Source of the DNA: Inonotus obliquus | Taxonomy: Eukaryota; Basidiomycota; Agaricomycetes; Hymenochaetales; Hymenochaetaceae | Reading direction: 5' to 3' | Length of the DNA stretch: 64,000 bases | NCBI GenBank assembly: GCA_032164295.1 | Contig: JAJHTX010000003.1 | Span: 1,984,001 to 2,048,000, forward strand | Part shown: positions 13,620 to 26,085 of the stretch, one piece after another | How positions within the stretch are numbered: position 1 is the stretch's first letter | Layout: every line of letters starts with the position of its first letter | Translations under genes and position numbers: made by a program | The notes under the pieces: generated by a model | The model's input: only the letters and a program-made list of their open reading frames with translations | Database searches by the model: none | What the model was told of the DNA's origin: nothing

Positions 13620-16600
13620 TTAACGCCTTCTGGAGCGCAAATCTTCGGATATCTGCATGATAAGTTCCTCCAGACGTTTCTGCCTTTCTTCAATCCTAAC
13701 AAGTCTGTCGAAAATCTGTGGCGTCGGACCGGATATTCCCTCCCCTTCAAGGACCTGGCTAGCAGGTTCAGGTGGTGTAACATCCTCTTCTTCCTTTATT
13801 TGATCCTCTCGATCTTGTGCAATATTCTCAGTAGACCTCGGACTCCCTTGCACCGGTCCATCGTCCAATAGGTTTCCATCTCGATTCGGAACTTGAAGAC
13901 TGTTCAACCTCCGATGTGTACCAATAGGAGGCGCAGTTGGGAACCTGTGCATCGAAGAGAGACGTCGACGCATTGGAGCATAGCTAATACCGATGGGAGC
14001 TGTCGAATGATTTGGCCCTACCTCCTCTTCGACGATGTCATCATCTACAATCAAGGGCTGGTAAATTTGAGCAAGAGGACTGGTGATGTTATTGACAGCT
14101 TCCGTCCCTCGTTGTATCACGGAAGTCAGTCTTTGCCGGAGACCCCTGGAAGGAGTTGGGGAAATTGGACTTTGTGCATCCTGACTATGAGTTGACATCG
14201 CAGATGAATTGGATGGCACTATTCTCATGGGTCTCGCGCTTTGCATAGACACGCGCCGAGAGGCTTGGGAACCACGGCGTGGCGTTGCCGAGTCGACGGG
14301 TTTTGTCGATGTAGTACTTTCGAGATCCCTTGTATCCAGAGCACTTTCATTGGCGACTTGGACCATTTCGTTTTCGATATCAAAAATCTAACATGAAGGC
14401 ATTCAGAGCCCTTGCTTCCATTAAGGTCTCTCTTCACATGAAGGACGTACCACGTCAATATCGGAAGCCTTCCCTGCAAACAGACCCTCGAATAAAGCTA
14501 AAAGAAATTAGGTTAGGAATACTGAAGTCACTCTTGTGTATCAAGCTTACTCATTCTTTTGATACTTCGTGGCAATGTGTCCATCATTCTCTCTGTGGTC
14601 GCTGACACAAACTCTGAAAATGTTGTAGCCTCGATGTTTTTTGTTTTCCGCTCGTACCATGCGATGACCAGCAAGACGGGAAAACTCGTTAGCCTTGTGA
14701 CGAGAAGAATGTCAATACACTCCTTTACATCAGTCGTGCACTGTACCTTATCATAAACACGTTGACCTGGGTCCCCTGTCAGCATGCGAGATAGAGTTAC
14801 CTTACCGAACGTACCTTATGGAACCATCGTGGGGTTAAAATATAGCTTGCCGGGAGCATGATGCAGAGTGCGATGACATTCACAGGTGGCTGATAGGAGA
14901 AGAGGTAATCGGCTTTCACTCTACGCGGAGTTCAGCAATTTAACATTTGAGAAGATGAGCAGACAAACCCTTCAATGGTGAGGACGGCCCTACGGAACAT
15001 GGCCTGCGAAGGTGTTACCGAACTGTAGGATTATACAAAAACTGTACGGCTCACCTCAGCTGCAGCATCTTCACTAATTGTCGAGAACGTGTGTGATAGA
15101 ATCTAGGTCCACTTCAGAGCTTCATGCTTAGCAGATAATTCTGGAAGGCGTACAGATACCAGGACTGCGCAACGGGAGTGTCAGTGTGGGGTAGACCATG
15201 ATTGTGGACTACGCACCAGTAAGGAGGAGTGTGTTGCTCAAGCAAGCATACGAAAACATCAGGACTGGTCCGAAATACTGATGAAATGAAGCTATAGAAG
15301 TGTTGAGAAGAAGTGCTGGAATTTCCGTATCTGCAACATACACGATAGCATGAAGCCGGTCGCATCAAGGCCAAACCATAGGTCGGCCATCCACCAGAAT
15401 ATATCGCTTGCAGCATAGCTGGGTGGCCGTCAGCTAATCATGACTGATGCACGAGCGAAGTGACTTGCTTTGCCTCGTTCCTCGCGAGTCTAGAGGACAT
15501 CAGAATGCAGTTTCCACTCTACGTATTACGGTACTCACGTCCACAGGGCGTACATGAAGCCCGCAAAACAGAATATAGCAATGAGCATGAGGGCCACGAA
15601 CTGTATGATCATTGCTCTTAAGGCCAAAACCATCTTTGATGATGGATCTTCAGGTTCCGTAATTATCCTAGAATTTATAAATCTTACAAGATTGTTCTTA
15701 AGGGTTGCAAAAGCAAGTCTGATAAGAATGGGTGATGAATAAATATATGATACGTCAGTCAACCCGAAACTAACCTTGGGAACAATAGGCACGCGGCTAT
15801 AGCCAAACAATCGATGCCACTTGACCTGGCCCATTGATCTGACGTATGTGAGTACTGCCTACACGACCTTGTCAGCTGTAGAGGCGCTTACTGTCGTATC
15901 GGAACCCGGTTAGTCGTAGAGATGCATAAGCACCGAATATGGTGACTAGGCATTCGAGTCAATACCGAGAGTCAAACGGAGACTTGATGTATTTACTAAG
16001 CGCTAGATCAAAACCGTTCTTCTTGGTATTAGTCTGCACGAACGGCAGAGCAGGGCGGTATGAAACTTACCCAAGTTCCGGTGAAATACACTTTCAGACC
16101 ATGCTCCTGCATCGCGGCGACTTTCTCCAAACCGAAACCTGCCACTATAAGTATAACACTCGAATATGGTTGCCAATATCAGCTCTCACCTAAGGCAAAG
16201 ACCATAAACGCTATTTCTATTCCATTCAGTCGGTTCAGTTCGTTGAATTCCAGAGTCAGGACGAAGAGGACGAAGAGCATCAAGAAGCTGCCACGGGGAA
16301 TGAAACCTTGTCGGAATGGAGAAACAGCATTACACGAACTTCATATATTCAAGGACCGACCGGATGGCTGGAACTTTGAGGCTTTACATACAGTGAGAAG
16401 GATGGCACATAGCAGAGGACAGGATGTCAACACACCGGTAGTGATCGAGCAAAGGGGCCTTGTGTGGATCGTAGAAATGAATCGGATTTTTTTTGTAGGT
16501 CTTCAGGGAGAAGATAAATCATCATCCGACTAAGTCCTAAACAAAAATCTGGCGTTCTTACGTCCGAAAGGATTGAGTGACTACTTTGGGCTTGATACAC

Positions 16601-17410
16601 GATTTTCCCGCTGTGACAGATATTGGAGTCATTAAAATAGACTCTGCCGTATAAATTTGTCCTTACCTCCATATACTATCAATGACCCTCTGACATGCCG
16701 TGCTTTTGATAAATCTTTTCGCTTTCCCGATAATCGCCATCTCGATAGCATTACCAACGCGCTCCTCAACATCGTCGATATCGAGATCCTCAAGCATCTG
16801 TTGTAGCATTGTCTCATCTGCACCCGAATAGACACGCCAGCTTGTCGTTGTCACGAATGCGAGTTCAAGAGTATTGTCGCCATACAGACGAAGTAACCTC
16901 GTTGCCATCATCTCGCATAGAGCAGCTCTAGAGCGTGATAGAGATGAAGTGGCAAGATTCTGGTCACGAAGAAAATTGACGCGGTTGAGGAGAAAGCAGA
17001 AGACAACTGAATAGTTGCCTTTCCGCTGAACATTCGCGTACTTGTCCTCCAGGGGTTTGATAAGCGTGTATGTGAGATCGGGCGCAGACAAAGCATCATA
17101 TGTCAAGGGCGTATCTTTGCGTGTAGCGTGTCAAATTTAAAGACGTATGTACAAACACAGACCAAGAACGTACCAATAAAGTGCTATGTGACGCAGATAG
17201 TAAGTCCGAGAAATATTGGCACAAGCTTCATGCAGGATACTCACTATCATGTCCTTATACATATATCATCGTCAGTTTAACACTTGAAGGACAATGTAGA
17301 AAGATACATACTTGGCGGATCATATGGATAATAGGATAGACGGGAGTCGCGTCGAAGTCATCAGTCTTCAACAGTGGATGAAGCTCGCTCGCGGCTTCAT
17401 CGGCATCCAT
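13620..17410 (-). CDS. YVC1: YVC1-like TRP vacuolar cation channel
   Basis: A heavily split gene. Exons 1-8 are 17410-17312, 17253-17245 (9 nt), 17183-17174 (10 nt), 17114-16667, 16610-16562, 16500-16392, 16306-16190 and 16138-16071, all in phase. About ten further exons lead to the stop at 13620. The N-terminus reads TDDFDATPVYPIIHMIRQ, then DALSAPDLTYTLIKPLEDKY and NYSVVFCFLLNRVNFLRDQ. The linker IHFYDPHKAPLLDHYR leads into the first membrane segment (LMLFVLFVLTLEF). Later segments include IIQFVALMLIAIFCFAGFMY, WWMADLWFGLDATGF, the pore-side FGPVLMFSYACLSNTLLLT, MLPASYILTPRWFHK and LTSFPVLLVIAWYER. The cytosolic tail has an acidic cluster (VDDDIVEEE) and ends in a short coiled coil. Yeast Yvc1 is the TRP-type channel releasing Ca2+ from the vacuole. 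Exon edges at ~15460-15530 are uncertain. Confidence 0.92.
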
Positions 17411-17605
17411 CGTCAAAGTCTTCCGCGACCTGTGCGTGGTGTGGACAAGGTGAAGACTGGACGTTCGATTAGTTGTGTAGTGACACTGACAGAGTGCATA
17501 GGGCTAACCTGCAATGACGCGCTGCTGCAACGCGCTTCAAAGCACGTGATCTATCATGCAACGGAGTTCATCCGTTCTCAAGGAAGTCACAGATTGTCGT
17601 CGACC
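17411..17605. promoter_or_regulatory. Divergent promoter between YVC1 and MVP1
   Basis: Only 195 bp separate the two start codons, so both genes must share or overlap their core promoters and leaders. No TATA box is obvious. Both products act on the vacuole/endosome system, so co-expression is a reasonable inference. Confidence 0.55.
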
Positions 17606-20282
17606 ATGTTCAATACACCTCGCCCGATACAGCGCTTCGGAACCTCCGGTTCACTCACCGCGAATAATGCCTTCGGAAGCACAAGCTTCACTGCGGATGA
17701 TCCTCTTGCGAGTTCGACTTATGATGGGTTAGATCCTTGGAGTTCAGCTCCTTCCCCAGATCTACCTCCGCCCCCTTCCGCAGCACCGCCCTCGCCATTT
17801 GCTTCTGTCATAGGTGCGTCTACAGCTCGATAATACTCGAGAGAGTGTCTGATCAACATTGCTAGACGAAACAAGTGCTCCTACATTGTATCACAAAGCT
17901 TTTAACGCGGTGAATCCATCTGGAATAGGAGAAACGTCCGTCACTTCTCTGTCTCGTGTTCTTCTTACTTCTGGAGTGTCCGCCTCCACAATCGAGAGAG
18001 TAAGGCTATGGTGAATTACGGAAAAATGAAACTCTAATGCTACGTTCCATGTAGATTGTTAATCTTGTCAGCTCTCGACCACGGGTATCAAAACTTGAGT
18101 TCTTTGTTGCTCTTGCTCTCGTGGCTTTAGCACAGGCGGGAAAAGGTGAGGACGGCTGTTACATTGTTCCTCCGGAAATGCTGAAACTTGGGTGTAGATA
18201 TTTCCATCGAGCAGGTCGCATCCCTAGCTGCGCAAGATGCACTTCCTGTGCCATCGCTGGACCTTGGAGCTATCGCACCGAGTAATTCGACATTTTCTCC
18301 GTCACCTGCGTATCGTCGCGACAGCACTGCTATTTCATCGCGGGATGCTGTGCAACATTCTTACTCCTCGGATGACCCTTGGCAGCGTGCCCCTGAGACC
18401 AACGGCGGAAATGCAAGTCTGACAAATGGCGCTCCTTCCAGCGTTAGTGGGACGGGTTTGCCAAGGGACTGGTGGAAGAGGCAGGAAAGGGTCCAAGTCC
18501 AGTTAATTGGAATGCAAGGCTTCATCTTGAACAGATACATGCTGTATGCTGTGGCTTCGGATGTAAGTTGTATTTGTAAATTTTATTGTCTCGCAACCTC
18601 ATGTTATCACTTTCAGCGAGGCTCACCAGTGTCGCGTAGGTATTCGGAGTTCGTGTTCTTGTGGGAATGCCTCGTTCGACGCTATCCTTTCCGAATATTA
18701 CCTCAACTACCTCCCAAGCGTATCGGCCGTAAGTGTCCTCATTTTCCTGTCAAAAGCAGCTTGTTAGACTCGTACTCTTCCAGCCGATGAATCTTTCTTA
18801 GAGCAAAGAAGGTACGTCCTCTGAGTAAGTTGGTGTTGCCGTAACTGAATTCGTTGATGCAGGAGGGGGCTCCAACGATTCCTGAACTTCATTGTGTAAG
18901 GCGCGTCCTTCCCATAGGAATGCGGCTAATTAAGAATTTCGTAGCAATCATCCAGTCATAAGAGATGATGGCTTGCTTGCCGTATTTCTGACTGAACCGT
19001 CGCTCGAACAATGGCGAAAACATAATACTGTTTCTCTAGAAGAAGAGTCTGCTAGCAAACGACTCGACAAAATCGAGGAAATGACAATACCAAGCGACCT
19101 CGAGGACAAGCTAACGTACATCATTTTCAAGGTTATCGTTTCCGATCTCACTGATAATGCTTCTCCGCAGGGTTGTTCGAGGCAAACTCAGCTCGGTCAT
19201 CGAACAATGGCAGAAGATTTGCATATTAGCAGAGCGTATCGTTAAGAGACGCGAATCGGCAGCGGTACGGAATCCTCATGCCCTCTTCAGGCGCTCATTC
19301 TTATCGTCGATTCTCACTCCCTCTCTTCCTCCATCATCGGCCGCATCAACAATCTCATCTGCACCTCCCTCTCCCGTTTCCATGGCTTCGTCCGTTTTGT
19401 CGACTGGTCCTTCTGCATCTATCTTCGGCACGTTTGCTGCCGAACCGATTCTTGGCTCCGCACGTCCTGACGGTGCTGCTGATGGTGGTTTCTACACATC
19501 CTACTGGGAGGACCCACAGGCTGATCTCTCACGTCTAACAATCACATTAAACGCGCTCAACGAAGTGAATGCGCAATGTTGGCGTGGAGATGGTTGTGAG
19601 CTTTGCTCTGGCGTGCGGACGGGCTTAGAACAGGTATCCAGTCATATTGCCAGGCAGTCTGAAAATTTGGACCAAAGGGTCAGTCTCTTTTTCTCTTTAC
19701 GCCACTGCGACTGAATTGATTACACCACCCACAGGCACGAGGGATGTCAGTATCCACACTGGAGGCCCTCAAGGTGATTTATTCACTAAGTCCATTTGAT
19801 TCAAGGGTTTTACCATCTCTTTACAGACTCAACGTGACTTATATATCGCGATGCGTGACCTGTTCATACGCCATGACCGTCTCTCAGGCGACCATGTTGA
19901 GCGTATGAAGAAGCGCATTGAAACAACTCAATTAAAACTCGAGGGGATTCGCATCGCTCAAAAGGATGGTTGGGAACAAGAAGTGGATCGTTTATCTGGC
20001 TTAATAGAGCGAGACCAAGCATCTATCGTCTCATTGCTCAACCGACGCGTCTTCATTCGTTATTCGTAAGTCTATGTTCACTGGCCGAATTTCAGGTGGA
20101 ATATCAAGTGATTTATATGCAGGATGTGGCACGAGCTTCGTGTCGTCCTACACAACCGAGAAAACGCCCTCATCACCCAAGCCGTCAGAGACTTTGCACG
20201 TGAAGAAAGTGCTTTCGCGGAGGTCGTTTCAAACAACTGGAATTCCCTCGCCGATGCAGTTGAGAACATGCCTTACGAATGA
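17606..20282 (+). CDS. MVP1: MVP1-type sorting nexin (PX domain)
   Basis: Twelve exons keep phase: 17606-17813, 17866-17999, 18055-18145, 18198-18562, 18617-18728, 18784-18811, 18863-18895, 18945-19115, 19171-19678, 19735-19773, 19827-20065 and 20123-20282, about 695 residues. The N-terminal third is Pro/Ser-rich, with an EH-like helical stretch after it. The PX domain runs from DWWKRQERVQVQLIGMQGF to about FLTEPSLEQW. It has the phosphoinositide-binding RRYSEF and the LPPKR proline loop. The long helical C-terminus (EQWQKICILAERIVKRRES; RDLYIAMRDLFIRHDRLSG) fits a BAR-type module. Family role: Mvp1 binds PI3P on endosomes and supports retrograde and vacuolar sorting. Two tiny exons (28 and 33 nt) lie inside the PX domain. 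The ATG at 17606 is the first sensible start after the short promoter shared with YVC1. Confidence 0.93.
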
Positions 20283-20620
20283 ATGAACGAGCGAACGAGT
20301 TCTGCCCGCTCAGCCTCAAACAATGGACTATGGAGCGGATTTGGTCCTGGATTTCTGTCAGGATACCAGCCCGTTTGATGATTAACGGGGTAATTTTATT
20401 CTTCCCTTTGTTTTCTCTTCCTGCTACGGGTCACACTTCATGCACTTCTTTCGATGTTCCTCTTCACGCTGTCGCATTATCTTCGTTGCTGTTCTCCATT
20501 AATGGTATCGCACTCTTATCATCGTGAAACGCCATTATCAGAATTCTTTACCAAAAGATTCACAGGTAAATACGCATCTAGGCGCAAACTTCACGTCCGC
20601 CAACCTCTCAGCATCTACAT

Positions 20621-22434
20621 CTAATAAACGAACGGTACAAACTTGTACTTGACAACCTGACAATACCTCTCCCAATCCTTCCCATATTTAACCGCACACC
20701 TCTCAAAGTCCCTTCCACACCGATGAATAAGGACAGTCATGAAGAAAGCAGCGTAGAAGTACGGGATGATTGAAGCAGGACCGACGCACAAGCCCCATGT
20801 AAGACTCTGAACCCAGTCCGCGGTGTAATTAGGTTTGCGGGCGTAGGCCCACCAGCCACCTGTTAGAAGGCGGTTGCTATATCAGGGATAATGTAAGAAT
20901 GGCGGGTATAGAACGGAAAGGAACAGACGAGACGTACCCATGCGCCGTCTGGATGTAAGTTGGGTTCTCAACTGTTCCCCAAGGAAGTTGCGGGAACGCC
21001 TTGCGCCACTTGAAAGTACCCTGAGTTTGCATCTTGAAGCGGCTCTTTTGTGACATCGCAGTGTCAAAGCTACATGGACCTTCAGTCAGCGTTCGATGCT
21101 CATTTTTAAAGTCGGAAAAACGTACACGTAATAAGCCGTCAGGAGTGTCGTGAATAACGCAATATAAGTAGGTGTCGAGAACTTGTAGTCCTCCGGATCG
21201 TGTCTAGCCATGTAGACGACAGAATTAACATAGGTCTAGAGCAAACTCAGTTTTAGACCGAGATAATGAGTTCAGAAGCGCATAGATAAGTAACGTACGA
21301 ATGGTACACCAGCGAAATTCCAGAAAATAACCATGAAACCCCACTTCTCGTGGAACATATCCCACGTTTGCGGAATGCATTCTTCACCTTTACCACTGTA
21401 AACAAAGTCAGCCTCTATTCAGTCAAGACACTGATTGAACACACCATGCATTCACATAAAGCCAAGTAGCAAGACACATGAATGCCATATTCTTAAACAA
21501 ACTCATCAGTACTCATCCTCATCATAGTGAGTGAACTTACAGGAGTGACATATCCATACTTTTCATACTGCATGCAAGCACCCGAAGCCGCAAGGAAGAA
21601 CGTGATATTCCAAGGAATCCTAACTTCAGCCCACATCTTCAAGTCCACGTTTCCAATCCGAGGGTTAAGCGCAGCGCCCATGAACACATCATAAAAGAAA
21701 TTCCCCGACATCCGAATTTGTTTTCCTCGCGCGACGGTTACAAAGTATGTGCCGAAGCTCACAGCGAAGCCGTAGATAATTGCAACAGTCATGAGGTGCC
21801 CGTAGTTTTCAATGATGGATGTAAGAGGGAAGATACCAGAGAGGTGAAGGCCTGCTGCGGTAGCCATTGTGATGTAAAAGCAAGAAAGAGCGTTGCAGTT
21901 GTATATTAGGGTTTTATAACCGAGAGATGGGACGGGGAGTCCCTCTTGTTGGTATCCGGGGACGAAGAAGGCAATGAGGAGCTGGAAGAAGAAAAATGCA
22001 GAGTAAACTTTCCATGCGTGTACATTTCCGCTCGCGTCCTACACGATAATTGTAAGTATAACACAATTTCATGAGCAACGAAGATTCTCACTATCCGGAC
22101 ATGATTCCACATCCTCAGCAAGAAAGGTTGTACATCGTCAAAAGACGAAGGGTACACCAATTTTCCATCATAGAACCACAAACAAATCCAGAGGTAGTAC
22201 ATAAGGACTGGGAAGCCAACCATCATAGCAACGACTCCCCATGGTCCACCAAACTCATAACTGGACGAAAAGGCGCGTCAGCAACATCTTCCGGGTACGA
22301 ATGCAGGCGCTGTAGAAAAAAACGCACTGTTCATGTCTATCGAGTTGTTCGTCGCGTTTCCTACCCTCCTCGCTAGGTGTGAAGCCGTTACTCGTAGTTG
22401 GCTTGCGTTTGCGAAGCTCACTCTCGGCTCCCAT
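20621..22434 (-). CDS. ERG4: C-24(28) sterol reductase (ERG4)
   Basis: Multi-exon membrane enzyme of the ERG4/ERG24 family, acting at the last step of ergosterol synthesis in the ER. It starts [17 protein letters not shown] at 22434. The first intron joins DRHE to HYEFGGPWG, a hallmark of ERG4 rather than ERG24. Hydrophobic segments follow ([36 protein letters not shown]). The conserved block [20 protein letters not shown] lies near the middle. The C-terminus [18 protein letters not shown], then [17 protein letters not shown] and [18 protein letters not shown], fits the family signature of the NADPH-binding end. At least six introns of 50-70 nt are needed; I did not fix every edge in the 21070-21500 part. 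Convergent with MVP1, 338 bp between stops. Confidence 0.92.
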
Positions 22435-23169
22435 TGTAGTATACAACTGGGCAGTGGACGAAACCAACAACCTGGACAACGATCCGATGGATTTTATTCC
22501 TGTTTATTCCTGAAAGTCGCCTGATGTTTGTGCGCGAACATGTACCGGTGATAGCCGGCAAAAGCTAGCAATATTTACAAATGTGCATATACTGAAAAAA
22601 AGTACTGTACTGTACTACGGGTCTTGAGTTGTCCTGAGTCTGAGCTTTAGCATGCCATTCGTCAGCAAGAACATTCCACTCAGTTCAATATCGTCAGTAT
22701 CAAATGGCACGGAGATGGTGGATCTGGATGGAAGAGCACCAACCATTTACCGGCGTACGTTACCAAGTTCTCGTGCCCTGTCCCTGCCATCTGCTTGTGT
22801 CATTCCTTCCAAGCCATTCCAAGCTACGAAAAATACATAAGTATTTAAAAAAGAAGTGTCCGAAATAAATGCATCCTAGTTTCTCGGGCCAAATTAATGA
22901 TGTGGAAAATCTCGAGTGTGAAAAGAGAGTGGCCAATTGTAATACAAACAAATCTTCATCCAAATAGTCCTAAATTCGTTAAGTCCGTTGCTTCCGTATG
23001 CCCGTATGAATTCATCAGCATAATGCTTCACTTTAATCTATAAGTGGAGACACATATGGCTGATAGTTTCAGCTTCCGCGGGGGAGAACTGAAAGCAGTA
23101 TAGCTCGTAGCTTTGTCTAATCAAGAGTCAGCTCAATTATCGTCAGTATCAAACTACTCTGTTGCACAC
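22435..23169. other. Intergenic region between ERG4 and the MLKL-like gene
   Basis: About 735 bp with no supportable gene. It should hold the ERG4 promoter on the left and the 3' end of the MLKL-like gene on the right. It is AT-rich around 22820-22900. No repeat or RNA gene was seen. Confidence 0.4.
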
Positions 23170-25713
23170 TCACTCTGTCTGTGCCTTGATATCTCCGAGA
23201 GTGAGAACGAATGGGTCAAACTGACCCTCCATAATAGGAGAAGCCAGGAAATCTTTGTCGGTTACGCTATCGGCGGTATTCGACAAGTATCCCCAAGGCT
23301 TCCGCATGAAACCTCTCTCATCTTGTGGATAGGGATGGAAATAAACTGGAGTCTTGGGTGATGAAGTGGATGATTCCACCTTGGAAAAGGTAGTTCTCGC
23401 ACGCTCGATTACGCCTGACACTGGTAATTTGGCAGGAAAATGAGACACAACGCTCCGCTCTTAAGATGAGTAACCAACCAATTACAAGTGACTCAAGACT
23501 GTGGCCACGGCAGAGAGCGGGTGCAATACCTGTTTGGATGAGATGTTCAACTACGCGCGATTGTCCATGCAGCTGCGTGTATGAAGTCCTATAGCTCAGA
23601 AGTAGTCCAGTCTCCTCGGTCAGAAGAAGGGGCATGCTGTCATCGAATTGAGCCTTTGAAGTTCTTCAGGCAATATGTGGACTTACGAGATTTCTTCCCC
23701 TTCGAAATTGCGCCAATCCCTGGCGTCAAAAGGATCAATGGTCCGTTCGCCATCTTCTTTGCCTGTTCGCGGCCTGATTTGTCCAGTAGTTCGAACATTC
23801 ACTTTCCCAGGATACAAGGAGAATAAGACTTCAAAGTACACCCCATTCTCCACAGGCTTGATTAACCCGACGCTGCCAACAGGTGGAGGTTGGGCGTTTG
23901 TTACACTGACGAAACTGGTGATACCGCAATTGAGCTCATCAGTGTAACGGCCCCAGAGATTACTCAAGGTGTCGATAGAATGCCAACACTTTCGCTCCGT
24001 CAAAGTTACGTGAAGACTCGAGAGAATATCATCCTGCCGATCAACCCTGTGTTGCCGTAAGAAACGCGAGTGAAGATAGAACCAAGCCGCACACGTACAA
24101 GACATGTAGTCCTTCCGCGATTCCTAGTTTCGGCCAACTTATCAAGATCCTCGAAACTCCGCTATCGGAGTCAGTGTCAAGGCGCTGGACGATGTCGTCG
24201 ACATAGCCGATCGCCAAGCGCCCGCTTTCGCTGATCATGAGTTTTTCCACCTATGTCATCGTTCGTCAATCAGAGAGACAAGGAATCAAATTGCATAGCT
24301 TACCCAACCCTTCCAGCGAAATCCATTAGATGCAAGAAACCTCATCGCTCGCTGACCACTCGTTAGAGTTGACATAGATTCGATCGAACATCGCTTACTT
24401 TCATATCAATCATCTACTTCACAATCAGTATAATCCTTGCACACCGTTTCTGGAAGCACTCACAAAACGGAGCCGTTCCACGAAGTAGTCCATGAGCTCG
24501 AGATTGATCAGGTAGTCGAACATATTCGTCAAACCTGCATCAAGTCTAGCGACAGTCGAAATAGGAAAATATGGAGTCGAACCTCCTTTTAGCACCACGA
24601 ATGGCGAGGTGCTATCGCCAGTGTATCCCTCCAGTTGGGCAAATGGTAACCTTGGACAGTCACTTTTCAAGGTGAGGCAAAGCGAAGATTACCAAAATAA
24701 GAGGTTCTCACCGAAGGAGCTTCAAGACTTTCTTGGAGTATTCAAACTTCTATCGGACATCCGTCTCAGAACGAGCAGCTACGCAATTGTATCGATAACT
24801 CACTTCCAAATCCCGATATACCTTTATTATCTTGAGCTGGCCCTCTACTTTTGCCTCGTATATCTCGATATCGGAAAAGTAGCTTTCGGACAGGAGATCA
24901 AGCGGGTGAATCACTTCTATTTCACCCCAGCGATATATTCGGAACTTGTGTAGCCTTTGTCAGGGACAAGATATGTAGCGCACATCAATTCCTACCTGAT
25001 CATCAAATATTTGCCTATTCTGTAGCGTTTCCTTAAGGTCATCAATGCCATCTTTCAAGGACTTCAGGCCCATTTCTTGACGGAGACTGGACGTCGTCTA
25101 CGTGGGAAGCAGAATAAGCAGATACTCCAAACCAAAGCACAGAGCGATCACCCACTATGAAAGTTTGCATGACGTACTGGAGACGAGTCCTATATGCTGT
25201 CAGATTCTCGGCCACCGCAGCTCTGGTACACAGCCGCTCCCAAAACCGCAGAGAAACTTGTCGATCCATGTACGATTTGATTTCATCAAGGACGCTGGGA
25301 GGAATTTGTCAGAGCGGCAAAGCGATCCAGCCGAATAGGTTGCAGCTGCTAACCAACTGAGCTGGTTGAGGGATAAGCTCAAGTCCTTGCCAATCATATT
25401 CTCCCTACCCCTGATCGTCCTGTGGACGGTACTCGTCAGAGATGCAGCATACTCTGCAAGCTCTGCGGACTCTCGTTTGTCTTGGCGCATTTTCTGGGGG
25501 ACTGAAATTTGTTTCCGGGTTTGTCTTGGGATTGGCAGGTCAGAAACGCACGATTGCTATATCGACGATTCCATTTGCTGCCATGAAGATGGAACAGAGT
25601 ACAGGTACAGGGATGAGTGGGGATAAGTTGCGAGCAACATCCAGTATGTCAATTGCGTTTTGGAGAATTTCCTCCGTTCTCTGAGACTTGGTGGACTTGA
25701 TGGATGGCATGTC
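23170..25713 (-). CDS. MLKL-like protein: N-terminal helical bundle plus degenerate kinase-like domain
   Basis: Many short exons. The N-terminus from 25713 is helical: EEILQNAIDILDVARNLSP, then IPVPVLCSIFMAANGIVDIA. After an intron come KMRQDKRESAELAEYAASLT, TVHRTIRGRENMIGKDLSLS and SYMDRQVSLRFWERLCTRAA. This resembles the helical bundle annotated as MLKL-NTD-like in mushroom proteins. The middle reads like a kinase N-lobe. A beta2-beta3 pattern carries a lysine (IYEAKVEGQLKIIK), an alphaC-beta4 stretch reads PRLPFAQLEGYTGD, and a beta5-hinge reads SPFVVLKGG then FDYL. RAMRFLASNGFRWKGW and LMISESGRLAIGYVD follow, so no HRD motif is visible and the DFG position reads YVD. The rest (to DIKAQTE at 23170) is unknown. 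Function is not established; the architecture suggests an adaptor or cell-death executor. Exon edges are approximate and the start may be further upstream. Confidence 0.6.
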
Positions 25714-26085
25714 GAGCGCGGTAGGAGACAAGCCACGGAGATACAGTTGTTATAGGTTGAGGCAGTGCGCGGAAGAGATGCCTGCAGGCCCGCTTGAGGG
25801 AAATTTGGTAATTGACCATTAAAGTCTGGGCAAGCCTTGTCGTCGTCATCGGGGTTGTCTTCCAGCAGCATTGTCCTGATTTACAGTCGGTCGACGTTCT
25901 CCTTTCCCCATATTTTGTGCCGTCCAGGATGCACTGGCGACATGGGTCAGGCTGTAAGTGGTGTGAATAGGGCTTACCAATCACGGTCTCTCTTCTAATT
26001 TGGCCTTGTTTGTTCTTGCCGAACGAAACAACCATCATTCTCGACTTGGGACCGTTCTCGTCGACTACTTGCATGTCCTTCAGCC
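25714..26085. promoter_or_regulatory. Divergent intergenic region, MLKL-like gene and AP180
   Basis: 372 bp separate the two start codons and must contain both promoters. A minus-strand open frame continues through part of it, so the MLKL-like gene may have an additional 5' exon here. No specific motif is claimed. Confidence 0.35.

Noticed and set aside
16060..16533. A 157-codon plus-strand frame
   Set aside because: It lies opposite several YVC1 exons with verified splice phases.
23581..24953. Several plus-strand frames of 60-115 codons at 23.6-25 kb
   Set aside because: They overlap minus-strand exons of the MLKL-like gene, which join with consistent introns.
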